The notes under the pieces were generated by a model. It did no database searches and had not been told where the DNA came from. It worked only from the letters and a program-made list of their open reading frames with translations. Positions 17,801-25,279 of a DNA stretch of 64,000 bases are shown here, piece after piece. Source of the stretch: Micromonospora tulbaghiae (GTDB lineage: Bacteria; Actinomycetota; Actinomycetes; Mycobacteriales; Micromonosporaceae). The first letter of the stretch is position 1; each line of letters opens with the position of its first letter. A program made the translations under genes and the position numbers. The stretch is from contig NZ_FMCQ01000004.1 of NCBI RefSeq assembly GCF_900091605.1, positions 434,001-498,000 of the forward strand. The letters are read 5' to 3'.

Positions 17801-18055
17801 CCCGACGGTGGCCCGGACCAGTTCCGGCGAGTCCAGCGGCGAGCCGGCCCGGGTCGGCAGGTCCAGCAGTACGGAGATCGGCTCCCCCGGCACGCCGAGC
17901 GCGGCGGCGAGCGTGGCGTGACCGGCGGCGAACGGGTGCGGGCGCTCGCGCGGGACGCGGCCGGGACGGCGGGGCGCGCGGGCCGGGAGTGTGCTGTCCT
18001 CGGCCCACAGGGCGAGCCCGGCGCCGGGCAGCCACAACCCGTGGATGACCAGCAC
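14798..18055 (-). CDS. SNF2-family DNA helicase/translocase with bacterial SNF2-associated domain
   Basis: 1085 residues. The N-terminal half (about 1-580) is the SNF2-associated region found in bacterial members, with a variable Gly/Ala/Pro-rich insert near 225-265. The ATPase core follows: GGILADDMGLGKTVQLLALL (Walker A), VVVDEAQAIKN (DEAQ-type Walker B), VAVTGTPVENRL, then LLFTQYAEFGGM, SLKAGGTGLTLTAAN and DQATDRAFRIGQRRRV of the helicase C domain. It is an ATP-driven double-stranded DNA translocase. GTG 18055 follows GGGGGAGAA. Co-translated with the SWIM gene. Confidence 0.93.
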   Translation of the reverse strand: MLVIHGLWLPGAGLALWAEDSTLPARAPRRPGRVPRERPHPFAAGHATLAAALGVPGEPISVLLDLPTRAGSPLDSPELVRATVGEPVRGPVTRAGWRAPALGYAPDEAYALLRAPMPGPVGASLRHLCELADFAADLVTRGRLLPGVLDAYPRGGPPGAAGSGRRLRAVGADDVVTARALWRPLLTGTDAAWARDLALALPPAARSAREWRPEASGGPAAVAAAAGAVAVSGLADARTGGGVVRPPGGAARRGGASGPADDEWAGRADDVGAGDLVAEALDGLVDAAARVALADTRLHRGMRPVGAVPRWLAALTGPERAFPAEPDALATLRDELDAWQRDAAGGAVRATFRLVEPAVDPVAELVEDAVWRVEFGLHPADEPGLVVDAAHIWQRPAPALAARGVEPQETLLAELGRASRLWPEVDAALRTAAPEGMELDAEGAHRFLREGAPVLHAAGFGVLLPSWWRRSSSRLGARLRARSRTAPGAVATTAGKLGLDALVDYRWELALGDQPLTAEELASLADLKSPLVRLRGRWVELDPQRLEAGLKLLRSSGELTVADLLRMGLSGDDRAGELPVLDVVADGALGELLAGEAERRLTPADPPPGFAGTLRPYQRRGLAWLAFLQSLGLGGILADDMGLGKTVQLLALLAGDPPETGPTLLVCPMSLVGNWQREAAKFAPGLRVHVHHGAERARGEGFAAAVQEADLVLTTYSVAARDAYELAGVDWHRVVVDEAQAIKNAATRQAEAVRSLPARHRVAVTGTPVENRLADLWSIMQFANPGLLGPAATFRKRFAEPIERHGDAEVAERLRRITGPFVLRRLKTDPTIITDLPEKLEMEVVCNLTAEQAALYRAVVDDMMAKIESSDGIERRGLVLATMTRLKQVCNHPAQLLHDGSALDGRSGKLERLDEIVDEVLAAQEKALLFTQYAEFGGMLRGHLSARTGREVLLLHGGVGKAERDAMVTRFQTPQGPPLFVLSLKAGGTGLTLTAANHVVHVDRWWNPAVEDQATDRAFRIGQRRRVQVRKFVCAGTVEEKVAAMIADKRSLARSVVGSGEQWVTELSTETLRDLFRLESGAVVE

Positions 18056-18138
18056 TTCTCCCCCTCGCCGACGCCGGGGCCGGAAGACGGCGCCCGGGGA
18101 GTCAGGATAGGCCGCCGGGCGTCGCTATCGTCGGCGCC

Positions 18139-18999
18139 ATGGTCGACCTCCTCGTGATCGGCGGGCTCGGCGTGGACGTCCGCGCCCGGGTGCCCGCCCT
18201 GCCGCCGCCCGTCGCCGACTCGCTGCTGGTGCCGCCGATCGACCTGCGGATCGGCAACACCGGCGCCGGGGTGGCCCTGGCCGCGCACGCGCTCGGCCTG
18301 CGGGTGGCGCTCGTCGACGTGCTGGGCGCCGACCCGGCCGGGGACGTGGTGCGGGCGGCGCTGGCGCGCACCACGATCCGGACCACGCTCGCCGACGCGC
18401 CGGCCGGGACCCGCCGCTCGGTGAACCTGGTCGACCCGGCCGGGCGGCGGATGTCGCTGCACGACCCGCGTCCGTGGTCGGGGCCGGCGCCGTTCGGCGA
18501 GGCGGAGCTTGCCGCGCTCGTCGCCGAGGCGGCCCACGTCCACCTGTCGATCATGGATTGGGCCCGGGACGCGCTGTCGGTGCTGCGCGCGGCCACGTCG
18601 GTCTCCACCGACCTGCACGACTGGGACGGCGAGAACGACTACCACCGCCCGTTCGCCCGGATCGCGGACCTCGTCTTCGTCAGCGACACGCGGCTCGGCG
18701 AGCGGGCCGCCACGGAGGCGGCCCGGCTGGCGCCGCGCACGGTGCTGGTCACCGGCGGGGCGGCCGGCGCGACGCTGCACACCCCCGGCGCGCCGCCCGC
18801 GCACGTGCCCGCCGCCACCCCGCCCGGACCGGTGGTGGACACCAACGGCGCCGGGGACGCCTTCGCCGCCGGGGTGATCGCCGCCCGGCTGCGTGGCGCG
18901 GGCGTCCTCGACGCGGCCCGGTACGCCGCCCGGGTGGCCGCCGCCGCGTGCACGTACGACGGGATGGAGTACCCGGACGGGCTGCTGCCGCGCGACTAG
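18139..18999 (+). CDS. PfkB-family carbohydrate kinase
   Basis: 286 residues. IGNTGAGVALAAHALG near the N-terminus corresponds to PfkB signature 1, and VVDTNGAGDAFAAGVIAARL near residue 235 is signature 2 with the catalytic aspartate (GAGDAF). It phosphorylates a sugar or nucleoside using ATP; the substrate cannot be read from the sequence. Stand-alone gene, divergent from the SNF2 operon. Confidence 0.9.
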   Translation: MVDLLVIGGLGVDVRARVPALPPPVADSLLVPPIDLRIGNTGAGVALAAHALGLRVALVDVLGADPAGDVVRAALARTTIRTTLADAPAGTRRSVNLVDPAGRRMSLHDPRPWSGPAPFGEAELAALVAEAAHVHLSIMDWARDALSVLRAATSVSTDLHDWDGENDYHRPFARIADLVFVSDTRLGERAATEAARLAPRTVLVTGGAAGATLHTPGAPPAHVPAATPPGPVVDTNGAGDAFAAGVIAARLRGAGVLDAARYAARVAAAACTYDGMEYPDGLLPRD

Positions 19000-19003
19000 G
19001 ACG

Positions 19004-19525
19004 TCACATCCAGCCGGTCTCGCCGTCGGTCAGCTCACGCAGGATGTCGGCGTGCCCGGCGTGCCGGGCGGTCTCCTCGATCAGGTGCACCAGCGCCCAG
19101 CGCAGCGACACCTCACCGAGCTGCGGGTGCGGCACCACGTGGCCGAGGTCGAACCGCGCGGCGATCTGGCGGGACCGGTCGCAGGCCGCCTCGTACGCAG
19201 CGGCCAGCGCCTCGACCGTCTCGCCGGGGCGCAGCGTGAAGCTGGCGTCGGCGTCGGCCTGGGAGTTCACGTAGACGTCGCCCGGCTCGGGAGCGAACAG
19301 GCAGCGGAACCAGTTCCGCTCGACCACTGTCAGGTGCTTGAGCAGCCCGGCCAGGGTGGTCAGCGAGGGCACCAGGCGTCGGGTTGCGTCGGCGTCGGTC
19401 AGGCCGCGCGCCTTGCTCAGCACGTTGGCACGGTGGAAGTCGAGGAACGCGTCGAGGATCGCCCGTTCGTCGCCCGTGCGGGCGAGGACCGGACCGAGTG
19501 CCGGATCGATCGTCGGGTGCGCCAT
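19004..19525 (-). CDS. DinB/DUF664 family protein
   Basis: 173 residues. Four-helix DinB-like fold: LAGLLKHLTVVERNWF (first metal histidine) and ALVHLIEETARHAGHADILREL (later histidines) are the family's metal-ligand segments. Members are thiol-dependent enzymes using mycothiol or bacillithiol, or have unknown function. Its 3' end meets the PfkB gene's 3' end with a 4-base gap (convergent). Confidence 0.88.
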   Translation of the reverse strand: MAHPTIDPALGPVLARTGDERAILDAFLDFHRANVLSKARGLTDADATRRLVPSLTTLAGLLKHLTVVERNWFRCLFAPEPGDVYVNSQADADASFTLRPGETVEALAAAYEAACDRSRQIAARFDLGHVVPHPQLGEVSLRWALVHLIEETARHAGHADILRELTDGETGWM

Positions 19526-19610
19526 CCCCGGACCCTAGTACGCGGTGTGTCCGATCCGCTGCCCCGCGTGATCCCCTGCGCGGGCGGGCCGGCCGGGGCA
19601 CGATGGGCGC

Positions 19611-19817
19611 ATGGCTTCCACGGTGCAGATCCCTCTGGTGGGCGGCGCGGCCGACGGCGAGACCGTCACCGTCGAGCTGGACAGCAACGGCCGCCCGCCG
19701 CTGACCCACCACCACCTCGGGTCGAAGGGACTCGCGGAGGCGCAGATCTACGAGCTGGAGTCGGACGACCAGCCGGGCCGGGAGTGGGTCTACGCCTGGC
19801 GCGGCCCGGCGGTCTGA
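19611..19817 (+). CDS. small hypothetical protein
   Basis: 68 residues, MASTVQIPLVGGAADGETVT onwards, ending REWVYAWRGPAV. Short, acidic, beta-rich in appearance, without signal peptide or membrane segment. Codon positions show the expected GC-rich third base and no competing frame is convincing. Divergent from the DinB gene and convergent with the polysaccharide pyruvyl transferase gene. Function unknown. Confidence 0.6.
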   Translation: MASTVQIPLVGGAADGETVTVELDSNGRPPLTHHHLGSKGLAEAQIYELESDDQPGREWVYAWRGPAV

Positions 19818-19826
19818 CGGCCCGGC

Positions 19827-20972
19827 TCACACCGCCGGCGTCAGTGTGCGGGCCCGGATGCTGTCCAGCACGCTGCGGGTCACCTGGGAGGTGCCGCGTG
19901 CCTGCTCGCAGACCTCCGCGACCCGGCGCGCGGTCTCGTCGGCCCGCGCCGCCCGCTCGTCCCACAACCGGTCCACCTCGGCCAGCAACGGGCCCTCCAC
20001 CTCCCGTTCCACGCCGCGCAGCGCCGGCACACCGAGCCGCTGGGCCAGGTCGAAGACCTTGCCGGCGTACGGCAGCGGCAGGAACGGCGTGCCCATCATG
20101 GCCGCGAAGATCAGGAAGTGCAGCCGCATGCCGACCGCGAGGTCGAAGTGGCGCATCAGCCCGAGGATCTGCGCCGGGCGGTAGTCCCCGTGCAAGATCC
20201 GGCCCCGGTCGGCGGCGGTCATGTGCGACAGCACACCGTGGGAGTGCCGGATGTCGTCGCGCTCCATCGGCACGAACAGCACGTACGCGTCGATCCGGTG
20301 CACCAGGAAGTCACCGATCTGGGCGAGCAGGCGGTGGTAGCCGTCCACGTCGAGCCGTTCCGCCGCCCGGCCCGGCTCGCGCACGCTGAGCCCGACCAGC
20401 CGGGAGCCGGCCGGCACGCCCTCCTCACGCAGCCACTGCTGGGGGAACTCCTCCGGTTCGAGCAGGAACGCCGGGTCGGCGGTGACGGTGATCGGGTTCA
20501 CCAGGCCGGCCTCCTCCAGCACCATCCGCGACTCCTGGTCGCGGACCGTCACCTCGACGGCCTGCGCCAGCGTCTCGCGCACCATGCCGCTGTCCAGCGT
20601 GTCGCTGAGCGGGCCGACCCCGACCGCGTAGGTGATCAGCGGCAGCCCTCGCTCCTGGGCGACCCGGACCACCCGCAGGTAGCGCCGGGCCTCCTTGTCG
20701 TAGAGGATCCCGCCGCCGCCGAGGATGAGCAGGTCGAGCTGGTTGAGCACCGGGGACGAGTCGACCCGGCTGACGCCCTCCCACGGCACCGCCTCGACCT
20801 CGGGGTGGGCCAGCGCGGTGTGCGCCGGGTTGCGGGAGAAGACGATGATCCGGGCGTTGGGCTCGTGACGGCGCAGATCGTCCAGCAGACCCGTGAGGAT
20901 CGCCTCGTCGCCGAGGTTGCGACCGCCGTAGGAGCCGAGCACGCCGATGGTCAGTCCGGTGCGTTCCCTCAT
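19827..20972 (-). CDS. polysaccharide pyruvyl transferase family protein
   Basis: 381 residues. TIGVLGSYGGRNLGDEAILT (N-terminus), LDLLILGGGGILYDKEA (about 80-95), LPLITYAVGVGPL and VGMRLHFLIFAAMMGTPFLP (about 290-310) are motifs of the CsaB/WcaK family, which adds pyruvyl ketals to cell-envelope polysaccharides. ATG 20972 follows GGAAGGAG. No envelope genes are next to it, so the acceptor is unknown. Confidence 0.88.
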   Translation of the reverse strand: MRERTGLTIGVLGSYGGRNLGDEAILTGLLDDLRRHEPNARIIVFSRNPAHTALAHPEVEAVPWEGVSRVDSSPVLNQLDLLILGGGGILYDKEARRYLRVVRVAQERGLPLITYAVGVGPLSDTLDSGMVRETLAQAVEVTVRDQESRMVLEEAGLVNPITVTADPAFLLEPEEFPQQWLREEGVPAGSRLVGLSVREPGRAAERLDVDGYHRLLAQIGDFLVHRIDAYVLFVPMERDDIRHSHGVLSHMTAADRGRILHGDYRPAQILGLMRHFDLAVGMRLHFLIFAAMMGTPFLPLPYAGKVFDLAQRLGVPALRGVEREVEGPLLAEVDRLWDERAARADETARRVAEVCEQARGTSQVTRSVLDSIRARTLTPAV

Positions 20973-21055
20973 CCGTTGCTCCTTCCCAGGGGCGTCCGCG
21001 CCAGCGTTCCCGCTGGCCGCCCCGGCTTAACGTGCGCCGGGAGGGGCGAGGGCGC

Positions 21056-21634
21056 TCAGCCGGTGGCGCCGCCGACCAGACGGGAGACGATGTCGGAGAC
21101 CACCTGATCGGTGTCGAACCCGGCGTCGATCGAGGTGGTGAGCAGGTCGAGCAGGAGCCCGTCGACCGCGTAGTGCAGCAGCGCCACCTCGTACGCCCCG
21201 CCGGGCAGGCCGGCGGCGAGGTGGTGGGCGACGTCGTCGGCGTACCCCTGGCGCAGCACGCCGCCGAGCGCGGACCGCAACTCGGGGCGGCGGGCGGCCT
21301 CCAGCCGCAGTTCGAACAGCGCCCGGGTGAGGCCCGGCTCGCGGGTGGTGCGCGCGACGATGTCGCGCAGGTAGTCGGTCATCAGCGCGAGCGACGGCTC
21401 GCGGCGCCCGAGGTCGGCGAGCACGGCCGGGTCGGGCGCGATCCGGGCGAAGATCCGCTCGGCCAGGCCGGCGAGCAGCGCCGCGCGGGACGGGAAGTAG
21501 TTCGAGGTGGTGCCGGTGGGCACGCCCGCCTCGGCGTCGACCGCCCGGTGGGTCAGCCCGCGCGCGCCCGCGTCGGCGAGCACCCGCAGGCCGGCGTCGG
21601 CGAGCAGGGTACGGCGTTCCGGATTCCTGGCCAC
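21056..21634 (-). CDS. TetR-family transcriptional regulator
   Basis: 192 residues. The helix-turn-helix lies at about 10-50 (LLADAGLRVLADAGARGLTH, then VDAEAGVPTGTTSNYFPS). The C-terminal ligand region has no recognisable signature. GTG 21634. It diverges from a dihydrofolate-reductase-like gene, and the 92-base gap holds two copies of an ACCACGACAG element, so autorepression plus control of the neighbour is likely. Confidence 0.9.
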   Translation of the reverse strand: MARNPERRTLLADAGLRVLADAGARGLTHRAVDAEAGVPTGTTSNYFPSRAALLAGLAERIFARIAPDPAVLADLGRREPSLALMTDYLRDIVARTTREPGLTRALFELRLEAARRPELRSALGGVLRQGYADDVAHHLAAGLPGGAYEVALLHYAVDGLLLDLLTTSIDAGFDTDQVVSDIVSRLVGGATG

Positions 21635-21651
21635 GCGAACACACTAGCAAC

Positions 21652-21702
21652 AACCACGACAGGTGTTGTACATTCATCTCCGAACCACGACAGCCGTCGT
21701 GG
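21652..21702. promoter_or_regulatory. double TetR operator candidate
   Basis: AACCACGACAG occurs at 21652 and 21683, 31 bases apart. The second copy is part of a perfect inverted repeat, CCACGAC-AGCC-GTCGTGG (21685-21702). The first is followed by GTGTTGT, making a weaker dyad. Both lie in the gap between the TetR start and the divergent reductase start. Confidence 0.6.
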
Positions 21703-21726
21703 ATCACCTCGGATATCGGAGCCGGT

Positions 21727-22302
21727 TTGCGCAAGCTCGTCTACTTCGTCGCCAGCACCCTCGACGGTTTCATCGCCGCGCCCGACGGGACGTTCGACTT
21801 CCTCCCACTGACGCCCGACCTGGCGCCCCACCTGGTGGCCGACTGGCCCCAGACGCTGCCCACGTTCGCCCACGCCCAGCTCGGCATCGACTCCCCGCCG
21901 AGCGGCCGCTTCGACACGGTGCTGATGGGCCGCGGCAGCTACGAGCCGGGCCTGAAGCTCGGCGTCACCAGCCCGTACGCCCACCTGGAGCAGTACGTGT
22001 TCAGCCGCTCCCTGCCGCCGGCCGACTACCCGGACGTGAACGTCGTCGACGGTGACCCGGTGGCCCTCGTCCGCGAGCTGAAGACCCGCCCCGGGCGCGA
22101 CATCTGGCTCTGCGGCGGCGGGCAGCTCGCCGGTCAGCTCCTCGACGAGATCGACGAGATGGTGGTCAAGCTCAACCCGGTGGTCGTCGGCAGCGGGATC
22201 AAGCTCGTCGACAGCGGCTTCGATCCGCGGCGGCTCACGCTCACCTCGGCGCGCCCGTTCGACGCCGGCGTGGTCGTCCTTCACTACACGCGCAACGATT
22301 AA
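21727..22302 (+). CDS. dihydrofolate reductase family protein (RibD C-terminal-like)
   Basis: 191 residues. RKLVYFVASTLDGFIAAPDG at the N-terminus, LMGRGSYE in the middle and DIWLCGGGQLAGQLLDEIDE (about 120-140) are typical of the YyaP/RibD-C reductase family, an NADPH-dependent fold. The TTG start at 21727 is supported by GGAG five bases upstream. Divergent from, and probably regulated by, the TetR gene. Confidence 0.88.
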   Translation: MRKLVYFVASTLDGFIAAPDGTFDFLPLTPDLAPHLVADWPQTLPTFAHAQLGIDSPPSGRFDTVLMGRGSYEPGLKLGVTSPYAHLEQYVFSRSLPPADYPDVNVVDGDPVALVRELKTRPGRDIWLCGGGQLAGQLLDEIDEMVVKLNPVVVGSGIKLVDSGFDPRRLTLTSARPFDAGVVVLHYTRND

Positions 22303-22343
22303 CCCGGTTGCCCCGGACGGCGGGCGGCACGCACCGTGGGACC

Positions 22344-23276
22344 GTGACGAAGACCCGGCTGCACTGGCACGAACTGCCCGCACACGTACGCGACGGGGTC
22401 GAGGCCGTCCTCGGCGACCGGGTGGTGGCGGCGCAGTCCCAGTCGGGCGGCTTCTCCCCCGGCACCGCCGACCGCGTCCGCACCGCCGGCGGTGGCCGGG
22501 CCTTCGTCAAGGCGGTCAGCCCGGCGCAGAACGACCGCAGTCCCGACCTGCACCGCGCCGAGGCCCGCATCGCCGCCGCCCTGCCGCCGGACACGCCCGC
22601 GCCCCGGCTGCTCGGCAGCTACGACGACGGGCACTGGATCGCGCTGGTCTTCGCCGACGTCGGGGGCCGGCACCCGGTCACCCCGTGGCGGGCCGACGAG
22701 CTTGCCGCCGTGCTGTCCACGCTGGAGACGATGGCCGCCGCGCTCACCCCGGCGCCCGCCGCCGCGACCACCCCCACCGCCGCGGAACAGCTCGCCCACG
22801 ACTTCGGCGGCTGGCGGCGCCTCGCGGCCGACCCGCCGGCCGACCTCGACCCGTGGACCCGGTCCCACCTGCCCGAACTATGCGCTGCCGCCGACCGGGG
22901 ACTGGCCGCGCTCGACGGCGACACGCTCTGCCACGTCGACGTCCGCGCCGACAACCTGCTGCTCGGCCCGGACGGATCGGTCACCGTCGTCGACTGGCCG
23001 TGGGCGTGTCGCGGGCCGGCCTGGCTGGACACGCTGCTCACCGTCGTCAACGTGCAGGTGTACGGCGGGCACGACCCCGACGCGCTGCTGGCCGCCCGGC
23101 CGCTGACCGCGGGTGTCGACCCGGCCGACCTGACCGGAGTGCTGGCCGGGTTCACCGGGTTCTTCCTCGACGGCGCCCGCCAGCCACCGCCACCGGGCAT
23201 CCCGACCGTGCGGGCGTTCCAGCGCCTACAGGGCGAAGCTCTGCTCCCCTGGCTCACCCACCGCCTGACCCCCTGA
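22344..23276 (+). CDS. aminoglycoside phosphotransferase (APH) family protein
   Basis: 310 residues. FVKAVSPAQ near residue 53 supplies the ATP-site lysine. LCHVDVRADNLLLGPDGSVTVVDWPWA (near 195-220, here written as its two halves LCHVDVRADNLLL and VTVVDWPWA) is the APH catalytic loop and the DxD-like metal site. The catalytic HxDxxxxN pattern is intact. The substrate is not predictable; many such proteins are not drug resistance enzymes. GTG 22344 begins at the conserved region; TTG 22308 is an alternative. Confidence 0.82.
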   Translation: MTKTRLHWHELPAHVRDGVEAVLGDRVVAAQSQSGGFSPGTADRVRTAGGGRAFVKAVSPAQNDRSPDLHRAEARIAAALPPDTPAPRLLGSYDDGHWIALVFADVGGRHPVTPWRADELAAVLSTLETMAAALTPAPAAATTPTAAEQLAHDFGGWRRLAADPPADLDPWTRSHLPELCAAADRGLAALDGDTLCHVDVRADNLLLGPDGSVTVVDWPWACRGPAWLDTLLTVVNVQVYGGHDPDALLAARPLTAGVDPADLTGVLAGFTGFFLDGARQPPPPGIPTVRAFQRLQGEALLPWLTHRLTP

Positions 23277-23308
23277 CCGCCCCCGCCCCCGCCCCCGCCC
23301 CCGCCCGG
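23277..23308. repeat. (CCCCCG)n tract
   Basis: Four to five copies of a C-rich hexamer just after the APH gene. The complementary strand is a run of G4-5 blocks and could form a G-quadruplex. Confidence 0.6.
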
Positions 23309-23309
23309 C

Positions 23310-23376
23310 GATCTTGCGGTTTCGGCCCCTGGGATGTCGCTTTGGCGCGCTTTGTCAGGGCCGGAAGTGCAAGATC
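23310..23376. repeat. GATC-bounded imperfect inverted repeat between convergent genes
   Basis: Arms at 23310-23328 and 23358-23376 match at 16 of 19 positions (GATCTTGC outer part, CGGCCC inner part) around a 29-base loop. It lies in the 145-base gap between the convergent APH and ROK genes, so it could serve as a bidirectional terminator. It resembles the element at 47067. Confidence 0.7.
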
Positions 23377-23421
23377 AACGCGATCGAGAGGGCTGGCAGC
23401 GTGGCGGTGCACGGCGCGGGC

Positions 23422-24636
23422 TCAGCTGGAAGCGGGGACGCCCAGGGGGTCGGCGAACAAGGGTGAGAAGCCCAGTTCGGCGGCGCCGATCAAGGTCGCG
23501 TCGTAGCCGAGCGCGGACACGCGCAGCCGGGCCTTGTCGCGGGAGATGGGCAGCACGTTCGCGGCGATGCGGCTGCGGACGTGACTGGCGCAGACCGGGA
23601 AGACCTCGCTGAGCGTGCCCCCGAAGATCACCACGCCGGGGTTGAACAGGTTGATCACGTTCGCCACGCCGATGCCCAGCCAGTCACCGATGTGCCGCAG
23701 CGCGTCCTGCGCGGCCGGTTCTCCGCGCACGGCGGCGGCGACCACAGCGCGTACCGCCTCGCGCCCCTTCTCCTGCGCCGGGCGGCCCGCGACGTCGAGC
23801 AGCGCCCGCTCACCGACCTCGGCCTCCAGGCACCCGCGCGAGCCGCAGCCACACGGCCGCCCCTGGTACGGGTTCACGAGCATGTGCCCCACCTCGGAGG
23901 CGTACCCGCCGTCGCCGTCGAGCAGTTCCCCGCCCACGATGATGCCGCCGCCCACGCCCACGTCGCCGTGCAGGTAGACCAGGTTCTGCACCCCGACGCC
24001 GGCGCCGCGCTGATGCTCGGCCAGCGCCCCCAGGTGCGCCTCGTTGCCGACCAGGACCGGCAGGCCGAGATCCAGTCGCCCGGCCAGCTCGGCGCCGAAC
24101 GCCTGGTCCACCCACCCCATGTCCGGTCCGAACCGGACCATCCCGTCGCCCGGCCGGATCATCCCGCAGTAGGAGGCGCCCACGCCGACGCACACCGATC
24201 CGGGTGGCGCGGCGTGGTGCAGCGCCCGCCCGAAGTCGGCGAGCACCGAGACCACGGAGTCGAGGTCGGCCCCGGCCCGTGGCCGTTCCGCCTCCAGCCG
24301 CGCCGACACCACACCGCCGAGCCCGACGCGGGCGGCCACGAGACGGTCCACAGCGATGTCGAAGGCGATGACGTAGACGGCGTCCGAGGCCGGCCGGACC
24401 ACATGCGAGGGACGTCCCGCCCGGCCGCTTCCGCCGGCCCGAACCTCCCGGACCAGGCCGGCCGCCGCGAGTTCCGCAGTGAGTGCCATGACCGTGCTGC
24501 GGTTGACGCCCATCCACTCGGCCAGCTCGACGCGGGTGACCGGGCCGGTCAGGTGGACGCGCCGCAACAGCGCGCCGAGGTTGGCTCTGCGGCTGTCCCC
24601 CTGCGCGTGCCGGTCCACTGCCAGACCTTTCAGCAT
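23422..24636 (-). CDS. ROK-family transcriptional regulator
   Basis: 404 residues. An N-terminal winged helix (about 15-75: PVTRVELAEWMGVNRSTVMA) precedes a ROK sugar-kinase-like domain with VIAFDIAVDRLVAARVGLGG, VGVGASYCGMI, GNEAHLGALAEH and the zinc-binding signature GRPCGCGSRGCLEAEVGE (about 275-292). It is a NagC/XylR-type repressor of sugar metabolism with an unknown ligand. ATG 24636 follows GGAG; longer in-frame starts are unlikely. The 140 bases to the divergent sigma gene hold its promoter. Confidence 0.9.
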   Translation of the reverse strand: MLKGLAVDRHAQGDSRRANLGALLRRVHLTGPVTRVELAEWMGVNRSTVMALTAELAAAGLVREVRAGGSGRAGRPSHVVRPASDAVYVIAFDIAVDRLVAARVGLGGVVSARLEAERPRAGADLDSVVSVLADFGRALHHAAPPGSVCVGVGASYCGMIRPGDGMVRFGPDMGWVDQAFGAELAGRLDLGLPVLVGNEAHLGALAEHQRGAGVGVQNLVYLHGDVGVGGGIIVGGELLDGDGGYASEVGHMLVNPYQGRPCGCGSRGCLEAEVGERALLDVAGRPAQEKGREAVRAVVAAAVRGEPAAQDALRHIGDWLGIGVANVINLFNPGVVIFGGTLSEVFPVCASHVRSRIAANVLPISRDKARLRVSALGYDATLIGAAELGFSPLFADPLGVPASS

Positions 24637-24775
24637 CGACCACTCCGTCGGATGGCGACTGGCTCGTGGCCCGAGGATAGTTCCCACACATCGACGGGTG
24701 CCAGCGCCCGCCGCGGGGACGGCCGCCTCAACCATCGAGGGCCCGACCGGCGTTCATTGCGGTGAGGGGGTGGGC

Positions 24776-25279
24776 ATGTCGGAGTCGTTCCGGGAGTTCG
24801 TGGTGCAGCGGTCACCCGCGTTGTCGCGGACCGCGTACCTGCTGACCGGCGATCACCAGCTCGCCGAGGATCTGTTGCAGAGCGCGCTGGCGCGCACCTA
24901 CCGCCACTGGCGGCGGATCCGTGACGGGGATCCGGAGGCGTACGTACGCCGGGTCATGTACCACCAGCAGGTCTCCTGGTGGCGCCGTCGGCGGGTGGTC
25001 GAGCGGCTGGACGCGACGCCGGCCGAGCGTGGCGGCGGCGACCACAGCGAGGAGACGGCGCTGCGGCTGAGCGTGGTGGCGGCGCTGCGGCGGCTCACCG
25101 CGCGGCAGCGGGCCGTGGTGGTGCTGCGGTACTACGAGGACCTGACCGAGGCGCAGGTGGCCGAGACGCTCGGCTGCTCGGTGGGCACCGTGAAGCGGCA
25201 CGGGCACGACGCCGTACGCCGGCTCCGCGACCTGGTCCCCGAACTCCTGGAGCGGACTCCGGAGAGGAGCGAGCGATGA
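24776..25279 (+). CDS. ECF sigma factor, SigE-family (actinobacterial)
   Basis: 167 residues. Region 2 is at about 10-75 (AYLLTGDHQLAEDLLQSALA) and region 4 at about 105-160 (LTARQRAVVVLRYYEDLTEA then ETLGCSVGTVKRHGHDAVRRL). This matches the SigE-family subgroup common in actinobacteria. The stop overlaps the next gene's ATG (ATGA), so its partner is made with it. ATG 24776 follows GGTGAGGGGG. Confidence 0.92.
   Translation: MSESFREFVVQRSPALSRTAYLLTGDHQLAEDLLQSALARTYRHWRRIRDGDPEAYVRRVMYHQQVSWWRRRRVVERLDATPAERGGGDHSEETALRLSVVAALRRLTARQRAVVVLRYYEDLTEAQVAETLGCSVGTVKRHGHDAVRRLRDLVPELLERTPERSER

Noticed and set aside
15641..18157. 838-codon plus-strand open frame
   Set aside because: Antisense shadow of the SNF2 helicase gene, which has all motifs in its frame.
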